Shown piece after piece: positions 53,337 to 64,000 of a DNA stretch of 64,000 nt. Numbering within the stretch: the stretch's first letter is position 1; each line of letters begins with the position of its first letter. Below the pieces are notes generated by a model. It did not search any database, was not told the DNA's origin, and saw only the letters and a list, made by a program, of their open reading frames with translations. The translations under genes and the position numbers were made by a program. The stretch comes from Mercurialis annua (taxonomy: Eukaryota; Streptophyta; Magnoliopsida; Malpighiales; Euphorbiaceae), in NCBI RefSeq assembly GCF_937616625.2, contig NC_065571.1:24502201-24566200 (forward strand), read 5' to 3'.

Positions 53337-54026
53337 ATTAAGGCACTTGATTGGTTTAATCAGAACATAGAGCTGATCGCTGATCATCCTTTCAAGTTCG
53401 CTCGGGGGGCAAAACGCCCTTTCAGTTCCTTTCCAATAGAATTGGAATCAGCAGTAACAAAACTGACAAGTTGAACGTTCTTTATAGCATCCCTATTACC
53501 CAAGATGCCTCGGCGAGTGCATATCAGATCATGAGTTACTTTTTGTTGGATGAAACCCTGGCTAAGAGAACGAATCTCATCCCATTTGGGGAAATCCTGG
53601 ATATTTTTAATTTAATCCTCGATGAGCTCAAGGAGTTCATGAAAGCAGAACTTGAGGATAGTCTATCACAGATAGTTTGCGATCTCCTCAATCGTAAGAT
53701 AGTCAAAGGACTCTTTATGCCTATGATATATGGTAAAACATTAATGAGCACCGCCTGCGATCTAAGAGCCGATCTCTCGCACTTCCTCACTAATAAGGAT
53801 TGCTGTATAGTAGCCTCTGCCTGCTTAAAGTTCTGGGAAACTCAATATCAGAGCATGGATTGCCTGATCCGGTTGATCCGCCATATAGGATGGTTCGCGT
53901 CTGCTAGGAATTGCCCTGTTTACTATAGTGTTCCTAACCACGGTACAGGATTATATGTTAATGGAAGCCGCAAATATATGGATTTATGATAGACTTCATA
54001 AGAAGAGGCGAAAGGTTACTCTTCGA
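53337..54026 (+). pseudogene. Fragment of a mitochondrial linear-plasmid RNA polymerase gene (T7-like family)
   Basis: A 0.69-kb non-satellite island encodes the central part of a single-subunit RNA polymerase of the phage T7/mitochondrial family, most like those on plant and fungal mitochondrial linear plasmids. In the main frame (53471-53989), ITQDASASAYQIMSY holds the motif A aspartate (53504-53506, equivalent to T7 D537). RKIVKGLFMPMIYG holds motif B, with Arg, Lys (53705-53707) and Tyr-Gly (53729-53734) at the T7 R627/K631/Y639-G640 spacing. The preceding part (53340-53471, KALDWFNQNIELIADHP onward) is in another frame and ends at a stop at 53472-53474. The tail (53976-54026, IWIYDRLHKKRRKVTLR) returns to that first frame, so two compensating indels bracket the core. 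The N-terminal domain and motif C (HDS) are absent. It cannot be functional. Family assignment is firm; plasmid origin is inferred from the divergent motif A. Confidence 0.82.
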
Positions 54027-57000
54027 AACATTTGGATTTGTTTCGTGACATTTGTAAATTTTTGGCTTCAATAACTAAAAACGTGAAATGTTTAGATTTG
54101 TTTCGTAACGTTTGTAAACGTTTTGCTTAATTTTCTAAAAAGGTAAAACGCTTGGATTTGTTTCGTAACGTATATAAATGTTTGGCTTAAATTTCTAAAA
54201 AGATGAAACATTTGAATTTGTTTCCTAACCTTTGTAAACGTTTGGCTTAAATCGCTAAAAAGGTGAAACATTTGGATTTGTTTCATAACGTTTGCAAACG
54301 ATTGGCTAAAATGCTAAAAAGGTGAAACGTTTGGATTTGTTTCGTAACATTTGTAAACGTTTGGATTAAATTGCAAAAAAGGTGAAACACTTGGATTTGT
54401 TTCGTAACATTTGTAAATGGTTGGCTTAAATTGCTAAAAAGGTGAAACGCTTGGATTTGTTTCGCAAAGTTTGTAAATGTTTGGCTTAAATTGCTAAAAA
54501 GGTGAAACGCTTGGTTTTGTTTCGTAACGTTTGGCTTAAATCGCTAAAAATGAGAAATGTTTGGATTTGTTTCGTAACGTTTTAAACGTTTGGTTTTGTT
54601 TTGTAACGTTTGTAAACGTTTGGCTTAAATCGCTTAAAAGGTGAAACGTTTGGATTTGTTTCGTAATGTTTGTAAACGTTTGGCTTAAATCGCTAAAAAG
54701 GTTAAACGTTTGGATTTGTTTGGTAACGTTTGTAAACGTGTGGCTTAAATCTAAAATGGTGAAACGCTTAAATTTGTTTGGTAACGTTTGTAAACGTCTG
54801 GCTTAAATCGCTAAAAAGGGGAAACGTTTGGATTTGTTTCGTAACGTTTGCAAATGTTTGGCTTAAATCGCTAAAAAGGGGAAACGTTTGGATTTGTTTC
54901 GTAACGTTAGTAAACGTTTGGCTTAAATCGCTAAAAAGGTCAAACGTTTGGATTTGTTTCGTAACGTTTATCTTATATTTCTAAAAAGGTGAAACGCTTG
55001 GATTTCTTTCGTAACTTTTGCAAACGTTTGACTTAAATTTCTAAAAATGCGAAAAGCTTGGATTTCTTTCGTAACTTTTGTAAACGTTTGGCTTATATTG
55101 CTAAAAACACGAAATGTTTGGATTTGTTTCGTAATATTTTGTAAACGTTTGGCTTAAATCGCTAAAAAGGTTAAATGTTTGGATTTGTATAGTAACATTT
55201 GCAAATGTTTGGCTTAAATCGAAAAAAAGGGGAAACGTTTGCATTTGTTTTGTAACGTTTGAAAACGTTTGGCTTAAATTGCTAAAAAGGTGAAACGTTT
55301 GGATTTGTTTCGTAACGTTTGTAAACGTTTGGCTTAAATCCCTAAAAAAGATGAAACGTTTGGATTTGTTTCGTAACGTTTGTAAACGTTTGGCTTAAAT
55401 TGCTAAAAAGGTGAAACCCTTGGTTTGTTTCGTAACGTTTGTAAAGGTTTGGCTTAAATTGCTAAAAATGTGTAACGTTTAGATTTGTTTCGTAACATTT
55501 TAAACGTTTGGTTTTTTTTTCGTAACGTTTGTAAACGTTTGGCTCAAATCGCTAAGAAGGTGAAACGTTTTGATTTGTTTCGTAACGTTTGTAAACATTT
55601 GGCCTAAATTGCTAAAAAGGCGAAACGTTTGGATTTGTTTTGTAACGTTTGTAAACGTTTGGCTTAAATGGCTAAAAAGGTTAAACGCTTTAATTTGTTT
55701 CATAACGTTTGTAAACGTTTTGCTTAAATTGGTAAAAAGGCGAAACGCTATGTTTTGTTTCGTAACGTTTGTAAAGGTTTGGCTTATATCGCCAAAAATG
55801 TGAAACGTTTGGATTCGTTTCTTAACGTTTTACACTTTTGGTTTTGTTTCATAACGTTTGTAAACGTTTGGCTTAAATTGCTAAAAAGGCGGAACGTTTG
55901 ATTTGTTTCGTAATGTTTGTAAAACTTTAGCTTAAATTGCTAAAAAGGCGAAACGCTTAGATTTGTTTCGTAACGTTTGTAAACGTTTGGCTTATATCCC
56001 TAAAAAGGGGAAACGTTTGGATTTGTTTCATAACCTTTGTAAACGTTTGGCTTAAATCGCCAAAAAGGTGAACGTTTGGATTTGTTTTATAACGTTTGTA
56101 AACGTTTGGCTTAAATCGATACAAAAATGAAATGTTTGAATTTGTTTCGTAACATTTGTAAAGGTTTGCCTTCAATCGCTAAAAAGGTGAAACGTTGGAA
56201 TTTGTTTCGTAATGTTTGTAAACGTTTGGCATAAATAGCTAAAAAGGTAAAATGTTTGGATTTGTTTCGTAACGTTTTAAATGTTTGGCTTAAATCGCTT
56301 AAATGGGGAAACATTTGGATTTGTTTCGTAAAGTTTGTAAACATTTGGCTTAAATTGCTAAAAAGGTGAAATGTTTAGTTTTGTTTCGTAACGTTTGTAA
56401 ACGTTCGGCTTAAATCCTTAAAGAGGTGAAACGTTTGGATTTGCTTCATAACGTTTGTAAACGTTTGGCAAAAATTGCTAAAAAGGTGAAACGCTTGGAT
56501 TTGTTTCGTAGCGTTTGTAAACGTTTGGCTTAAATTAGTAAAAAGGTGAAACACTTGAATTTGTTTCGGAACACTTGGATTTGCTAAAAAATGGAAACGT
56601 TTAGATTTGTAAACGTTTGCCTTATGTTGCTAAAAAAATGGAAACGTTTAGATTTGTTTCGTAACGTTTTAAACGTTTGGTTTTGTTTCTTAACGTTTGT
56701 AAACATTCAGCTTAAATCGCTAAAAATGTGAAACGTTTGTATTTGTTTCGTAACGTTTGTAAACGTTTGGCTTAAATCTCTAAAAAGGTGAAACATTTGG
56801 ATTTGTTTCGTAACATTTGTAAACATTTGGCTTATATTGCTAAAAAGGTGACACGTTTGGATTTCTTTCGTAACCTTTGTAAACGTTTGGCTTAAATCGC
56901 TAAAAAGGTGAAATATTTGCCTTTGTATCGAAATATTTGTATTTGTTTCGTGACATTTGTAAATTTTTGGCTTCAATAACTGAAATATTGAAATGTTTAG

Positions 57001-60000
57001 ATTTGTTTCGTAACGTTTGTAAACGTTTTGCTTAATTTGCTAAAAAGGTAAAACGCTTAGATTTGTTTCGTAACGTATATAAATGTTTGGCTTAAATTTC
57101 TAAAAAGATGAAACATTTGAATTTGTTTCCTAACCTTTGTAAACGTTTGGCTTAAATCACTAAAAAGGTGAAACATTTGGATTTGTTTCATAACGTTTGC
57201 AAACGATTGGCTAAAATAGCTAAAAAGGTGAAACGTTTGGATTTGTTTCGTAACATTTGTAAACGTTTGGCTTAATTTGCAAAAAAGGCGAAACACTTGG
57301 ATTTGTTTCCTAACGTTTGTAAATGGTTGGCTTAAATTGCTAAAAAGGTGAAACGCTTGGATTTGTTTCGTAACGTTTGTAAATGTTTGGCTTAAATTGC
57401 TAAAAAGGTGAAACGCTTGGTTTTGTTTCGTAACGTAGGCTTAAATCGCTAAAAATGAGAAATGTTTGGATTTGTTTAGTAACTTTTTAAACGTTTGGTT
57501 TTGTTTTGTAACGTTTGTAAACGTTTGGATTAAATCGCTAAAAAGGCGAAATGTTTGAATTTGTTTTGTAATGTTTGTAAACGTTTGGCTTAGATCGCTA
57601 AAAAGGTGAAACGTTTGGATTTTTTTAGAAACGTTTGAAAACGTGTGGCATAAATCTAAAATGGTGAAACACTTGGATTTGTTTGGTAACGTTTGTAAAC
57701 GTCTGGCTTAAATCGCTAAAAAGGGGAAATGTTTGGATTTGTTTCGTAACGTTTGTAAATGTTTGGCTTAACTAAAAAGGGGAAACATTTGGATTTGTTT
57801 CGTAACGTTAGTAAACGTTTGGCTTAAATCGCTAAAAAGGTCAAACGTTTGGATTTGTTTCGTAACGTTTGTAAATGTTTGTCTTATATTGCTAAAAAGG
57901 TGAAATGTTTGGATTTCTTTCGTAACTTTTGTAAACGTTTGTCTTAAATTTCTAAAAACGCGAAACGGTTGGATTTCTTTCGTAACTTCTGTAAACGTTT
58001 GGCTTAAATTGCTAAAAACGCGAAACGTTTGGATTTGATTCGTAACATTTTATAAGCGTTTGGCTTAAATCGTTAAAAAGATGAAATGTTTGGATTTGTA
58101 TAGTAACGTTTGTAAATGTTTGGCTTAAATTGCAAAATGGGGAAACGTTTGCATTTGTTTTGTAACATTTGTAAATGTTTGGCTTAAATTGCTAAAAAGG
58201 TGAAACGTTTAGATTTGTTTCGTAACGTTTGTAAACGTTTGGCTTAAATCCCTAAAAAAGATGAAACGTTTGGATTTGTTTCATAACGTTAGTAAACATT
58301 TGGCTTAAATTGCTAAAAAGGCGAAATGCTTAGATTTGTTTCGTAACGTTTGTAAACGTTTGGCTTATATCGCTAAAAAGGTGAAACGTTTGGATTTGTT
58401 TCATAACATTTGTAAACGTTTGGCTTAAATCGCCAAAAAGGTGAACGTTTGGATTTGTTTCATAACGTTTGTAAACGTTTGGCTGTAATCGATACAAAAG
58501 TGAAATGTTTGAATTTGTTTCGTAACGTTTGTTAAGGTTTGGCTTCAATCGCTAAAAAGGGGAAACGTTTGAATTTGTTTCGTAATGTTTGTGAACGTTT
58601 GGCATAAATCGCTAAAAAGGTAAAATGTTTGGATTTATTTCGTAACGTTTTAAACGTTTGGTTTAAATAGCTTAAATGGGGAAACATTTGGATTTATTTC
58701 ATAACGTTTGTAAACATTTGGCTTAAATTGCTAAAAAGGTGAAATGTTTAGTTTTGTTTCATAACGTTTGTAAACTTTCGGCTTAAATCATTAAAAAGGT
58801 GAAACGTTTGGATTTGTTTCGTAACGTTTGTAAACGTTTGGCATAAATTGCTAAAAAGGTGAAACGCTTGGATTTGTTTCGTAACGTTTGTAAACGTTTG
58901 CCTTAAATTGCTAAAAAATGGAAACGTTTAGATTTGTTTCGTAGCGTTTTAAACGTTTGGTTTTGTTTCGTAACGTTTGTAAACGTTCGGCTTAAATCGC
59001 TAAAAATGTGAAACGTTTGTATTTGTTTCGTAGCGTTTAAAACCTTTGGCTTAAATCGCTAAAAAGGTGAAACATTTGGATTTGTTTCGTAACATTTGTA
59101 AACGTTTGGCTTAAATTGCTAAAAAGGTGACACGTTTGGATTTCTTTCGTAACCTTTGTAAACGTTTGGCTTAAATCGCTAAAAAGGTGAAATATTTGCC
59201 TTTGTTTTATAACCTTTGTAAACGTTTGGCTGAAATTGTTGAAAACGTGAAACGCTTGGATTTGTTTTGTAATGTTTGTAAACATTTTGCATAAATTTCT
59301 AAAAAGGTGACATGTTTGGATTTGTTTCTTAGCCATTGTAAACGTTTAGCTTAAATCGCTAAAAAGGTGAAATGTTTGGATTTATTTCGTAGCGTTTGTA
59401 AACGTTTGGCTTAAATCGATACAAAGGTGAAACATTTGGATTTGTTTCATAATGTTTGTAAACATTTGGGTAAAATCGCTAAAAAGGTGAAACGTGTGGA
59501 TTTGTTCCGTAACGTTTGAAAACGTTTGGCTTCAATCGCAAAAAAGGTGAAACGTTTGGTTTTGTTTCGTAACGTTTGTAAACGTTCGGCTAAAATTGCT
59601 AAAAAGGTGAACGTTTGGATTTGCTTTGAAACATTTGTAAATTTTTGCCTTAATTCGCTAAAAATGTGAAAAGTTTCGATTTGTTTCATAACGTTTGTAA
59701 CATTTTAATTAAATTGCTAAAAATGTGAAAAGGTGAAATGCTTGGATTTATTTCGTACCGTTTGGAAACGTTTGGCTTAAGTTGTTAAAAAGATGAAATG
59801 CTTGGATTTGTTTCGTAATGTTTGTAAACGTTTGGCTTAAATCGCTAAAAAGGGGAAACATTTGGATTTGTTTCGTAATGTTTGTAAATGTTTGCCTTAT
59901 ATTGCTAAAAAGGTGAAACTTTTCGTTTTGTTTCGTATCCTTTGTAAACATTCCGCATAAATCGCTAAAACGGTGAAACAGTTGGATATTTTTCGTAACG

Positions 60001-63000
60001 TTTTAAACATTTTGATTTATTTCGAAACGTTTGGATTTTTTTGTAACGTTTGTATACGTTTGTCTTCAATCACTAAAAAGGTGAAACGTTTGGATTTTTT
60101 TCGTAACGTTAGTAAACATTTGGATTAAATCACTCAAAATGTGAAACGTTTGGATTTGTTTCGTAACGTTTACAAATGTTTGGTTTTGTTTTGTAACGTT
60201 TATAAACGTTTGGCATAAATCGCTAAAATGGGGAAACGTTTGGTGTTGTTTTGTCACGTTTGTAAACGATTGAATTTGTTTCGTAACGTTTTAAACATTT
60301 GGTTTTGTTTCGTAACGTTTGTAAACGTTTGACTTAATTCGCTAAAAAGGTGTAACGTTTAGTTTTGTTTCGTAACAATTGTAAACGTTTGGCTTAATTC
60401 GCTGAAAAGGTGAAACGTTTGGATTTCTTTCGTAGCGTTTGTAAACATATGGCTTAAATTGCTATAAATGTGAAACGTTTGATTTTGTTTCGTAACGTTT
60501 GTAAACGTTTGGCTTAAATCTCTAAATAGGTGAGACGTTTGGTTTTGTTTCGTATTGTTTGTTTCGTAACGTTTTAAACGTTTGGTTTTGTATCGTAATG
60601 TTTGTAAACGTTTGGCTTAAATCGCAAAAAAGGTGAAACGTTTGGTTTTGTTTCCTAACGTTTGTAAACGTTTGGCTTAAATCGCTAAAAAGGTAAAACA
60701 TTTGGTTTTATTCTGTAACGTTTGTAAACATTTCGAACGTTTTAAACGTTTGGTTTTGTTTCGTAACGTTTGTAAACGTTTGGCTTAAATCGCTAAAAAG
60801 GTGAAACGTTTGGTTTTTTTTTCGTAATGTTTGTAAACAGTTGGCTTAATTCGCTAAAAAGGTGAAACGTTTGGAATTGTTTCGTAACGTTTGTAATCGT
60901 TTGGGTTCAATCGCCAAAAAGTTGAAATGTTCGGATTTGTTTAGTAGTGTTTGTAAACGTTTGGCTTAAATCGCTAAAAATGTGAAACGTTGGGTTTTGT
61001 TCCGTAAGATTCGTAAACGTTTGGCATAAATTGCTAAAAAGGTGAAACGCTTGGATTTGTTTCGTAATGTTTGTAAATGTTTGGCTTATATTGCTAAAAA
61101 GGTGAAATGTTTGGTTTTGTTACGTAACGTTTGTAAACGTTTGGCTTAAATCGCTAAAAAGGGGAAACGTTTGAATTTGCTTCATTGTTTTAAACGTTTG
61201 GATTTGTTTCGAGACGTTTGGATTTGTTTCGAAACATTTGGATTTGTTTCGTGACATTTGTAAATTTTTGGCTTCAATAACTAAAAACGTGAAATGTTTA
61301 GATTTGTTTCGTAACGTTTGTAAACGTTTTGCTTAATTTTCTAAAACGGTAAAACGCTTGGATTTGTTTCGTAACGTATATAAATGTTTGGCTTAAATTT
61401 CTAAAAAGATGAAACATTTGAATTTGTTTCCTAACCTTTGTAAACGTTTGGCTTAAATCGCTAAAAAGGTAAAACATTTGTATTTGTTTCATAATGTTTG
61501 CAAACGATTGGCTAAAATAGCTAAAAAGGTGAAACGTTTGGATTTGTTTCGTAACATTTGTAAACGTTTGGATTAACTGCAAAAAAGGTGAAACACATGG
61601 ATTTGTTTCGTAACGTTTGTAAATGGTTGGCTTAAATTGCTAAAAAGGTGAAACGCTTAGATTTGTTTCGTAACGTTTGTAAATGTTTGGCTTAAATTGC
61701 TAAAAAGGTGAAACTCTTGCTTTTGTTTCGTAACGTTTGACTTAAATCGCTAAAAATAAGAAATGTTCGGATTTGTTTCGTAACGTTTTAAACGTTTGGT
61801 TTTGTTTTGTAACGTTTGTAAACGTTTGGCTTAAATCGCTAAAAAGGTGAAATGTTTGGATTTGTTTCATAATGTTTGTAAACGTTTGGCTTAAATCGCT
61901 AAAAAGGTGAAACGTTTGGATTTGTTTGGTAACGTTTGTAAACGTGTGGCTTAAATCTAAAATGGTGAAACGCTTGGATTTGTTTGGTAACGTTTGTAAA
62001 CGTCTGGCTTAAATCGCTAAAAAGGGGAAACGTTTGAATTTGTTTCGTAACGTTTGTAAATGTTTAGCTTAAATCGCTAAAAAGGGGAAACGTTTGAATT
62101 TGTTTCATGACGTTAGTAAACGTTTGGCTTAATTCGCTAAAAAGGTCAAACGTTTGGATTTGTTTCGTAACGTTTGTAAATGTTTGGCTTAAATCGCAAA
62201 AAAGGGGAAACATTTGCATTTGTTTTGTAACGTTTGTAAACGTTTGGCTTAAATTGCTAAAAAGGTGAAACGTTTGGATTTGTTTCGTAACGTTTGTAAA
62301 CGTTTGGCTTAATTCCCTAAAAAAGATGAAACGTTTGGATTTGTTTCGTAACGTTTGTAAACGTTTGGCTTAAATTATTAAAAAGGTAAAACGCTTGGAT
62401 TTGTTTTGTAACGTTTGCAAATGTTTGGCTTAAATCGCAAAAAAGAGGAAACGTTTGCAATTGTTTTGTAATGTTTGAAAACGTTTGGCTTAAATTGCTA
62501 AAAAGGTGAAACGTTTGGATTTGTTTCGTAACGTTTGTAAACGATTGGCTTAAATCCCTAAAAAAGATGAAACTTTTGGATTTGTTTCGTAACGTTTGTA
62601 AACGTTTGGCTTAAATTGCTAAAAACGTAAAACGCTTGGATTTGTTTCGTAACGTTTGTAAACGTTTGGCTTAAATTGCTAAAAAGGTGAAACGCTTGGT
62701 TTTGTTTCGTAACGTTTGTAAAGGTTTGGCTTAAATTGCTAAAAATTTGAAACGTTTGGATTTGTTTCGTAACATTTTAAATGTTTGGTTTTGTTTCGTA
62801 ACGTTTGTAAACGTTTTGCTCAAATCGCTAAGAAGGTGAAACGTTTTGATTTGTTTCGTAACGTTTGTAAACATTTGGCTTAAATTGCTAAAAAGGTGAA
62901 ACGTTTGGATTTGTTTCCTAACGTTTGTAAATGTTTGGCTTAAATGGCTAAAAAGGTGAAACGCTTTAATTTGTTTCATAACGTTTGTAAACGTTATGCT

Positions 63001-64000
63001 TAAATTGGTAAAAAGGCGAAATGCTATGTTTTGTTTCGTAACGTTTGTAAAGGTTTGGCTTATATCGCCAAAAATGTGAAACGTTTGGATTTGTTTCGTA
63101 ACATTATACACTTTTGGTTTTGTTTCGTAATGTTTGTAAACGTTTGGCTTAAATTGCTAAAAAGGCGAAACGTTTGATTTGTTTCGTAATGTTTGTAAAA
63201 ATTTAGCTTAAATTGCTAAAAAGGCGAAACACTTAGATTTGTTTCGTAACGTTTGTAAACGTTTGGCTTATATCGCTAAAAAGGTGAAACGTTTGGATTT
63301 GTTTCATAACCTTTGTAAACGTTTGGCTTAAATCGCCAAAAAGGTGAACGTTTGGATTTGTTTCATAACGTTTGTAAACGTTTGGCTTAAATCGATACAA
63401 AAGTGAAATGTTTGAATTTGTTTCGTAACATTTGTAAAGGTTTGGCTTCAATCACTAAAAAGGGGAAACATATGAATTTGTTTCGTAATGTTTGTAAACG
63501 TTTGGCCTAAATCGCTAAAAAGGCGAAATGTTTGGATTTGTTTAGTAACGTTTTAAACTTTTGGCTTAAATCACTTAAATGGGGAAACATTTGGATTTGT
63601 TTCGTAACGTTTGTTAACATTTGGCTTAAATTGCTAAAAAGGTGAAATGTTTAGTTTTGTTTCGCAACGTTTGTAAACGTTCAGCTTAAATCGTTAAAGA
63701 GGTGAAACGTTTGGATTTGTTTCGTAACGTTTGTAAACGTTTGGCATAAATTGCTAAAAAGGTGAAACGCTTGGACTTGTTTCGTAACCTTAGTAAACGT
63801 TTGGCTTAAATTAGTAAAAAGGTGAAACACTTGAATTTTGTTTCGGAACACTTGGATTTGTTTTATAACGTTTGTAAACATTTGGCTTATACGTTTGTAA
63901 GGGTTTGGCTTAAATCGCTAAAAATGTGAAATGTTTCGATTTATTTCGTAACTTTTTATATGTTTGGTTTTATTTTGTAACGTTTCTAAACGATTGGCTT
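54027..64000 (+). repeat. 60-bp satellite, higher-order repeat block, continues past the window
   Basis: Forward monomers resume at the CGAAACATTTGG that follows the polymerase fragment and run to the window end. The marker with TTTTACACTTTTGG recurs at 55828 and, as TTATACAC, near 63105. A second marker, CGTAACGTATATAAATG, falls at 54164, 57069 and 61370, with relatives at 47982 and about 35880. No gene or other insertion is visible. Open frames such as 62731-63111 are repeat translations. Confidence 0.96.
56923..60031 (+). repeat. Mosaic segmental duplication of two upstream satellite segments
   Basis: 56923 to about 58320 copies 47836 to about 49233 at an offset of 9,087 bp; shared rare variants include TTGTATCGAAATATTTG and CTGAAATATTGAAATG. 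From about 58321 to 60031 the text instead follows 51269-52981 at an offset of about 7,051 bp (GGTGAAACAGTTGGATATTT at 52921 and 59972). The junction at about 58321 is therefore a recombination point between two array segments that lie about 2 kb apart in the source. Confidence 0.75.

Noticed and set aside
53536..53790. 84-residue minus-strand open frame inside the polymerase fragment
   Set aside because: It is the antisense shadow of the polymerase frame, which carries the recognisable motifs A and B.

Overview
The window is heterochromatic DNA from a flowering plant, most likely a eudicot. It has no intact protein-coding gene that I can support. About 45 kb is one satellite family with a 60-bp monomer, which is itself two related 30-bp halves. 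The rest is LTR-retrotransposon debris and one captured fragment of a mitochondrial linear-plasmid RNA polymerase gene. The plant assignment rests on the tRNA-Arg-type primer binding site and polypurine tract of a Tat/Ogre-like element, on solo LTRs with TGTAATACCC...GGGTCGTGACA-type ends, and on the plasmid-type RNA polymerase piece.

Layout. 1-2666: the 3' end of a Ty3/gypsy-like element (21/42-bp tandem repeats, polypurine tract), a complete LTR of about 2.2 kb, a primer binding site and a 77-bp leader stub that abuts the satellite. 2667-16894: a diverged satellite block with one internal inverted segment (7921 to about 12094); that segment is interrupted by a 3.1-kb solo LTR with a perfect 5-bp target duplication. 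16895-29124: a nested retrotransposon block. A minus-strand LTR was hit by a plus-strand solo LTR (19921-25460), which was then hit by a minus-strand solo LTR (19961-22961); both inner insertions keep perfect 5-bp target duplications. The outer block has no recognisable right terminus, and the satellite on its two sides is not continuous in higher-order phase. 29125-64000: a younger, more homogenised satellite block made of irregular higher-order repeats and recent segmental duplications (330 bp, 1,437 bp, 1,533 bp, and copies offset by about 7.05 and 9.09 kb). At 53337-54026 it is interrupted by the RNA polymerase fragment, whose empty sites survive in paralogous satellite copies.

No genes work together here. 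What can be read is the history: satellite amplification by unequal exchange, retrotransposon insertion followed by LTR-LTR recombination that removed all internal regions, one inversion, and break repair that trapped organellar plasmid DNA. The many 60-125-residue open frames in the satellite are by-products of a 60-bp (20-codon) period, not genes.
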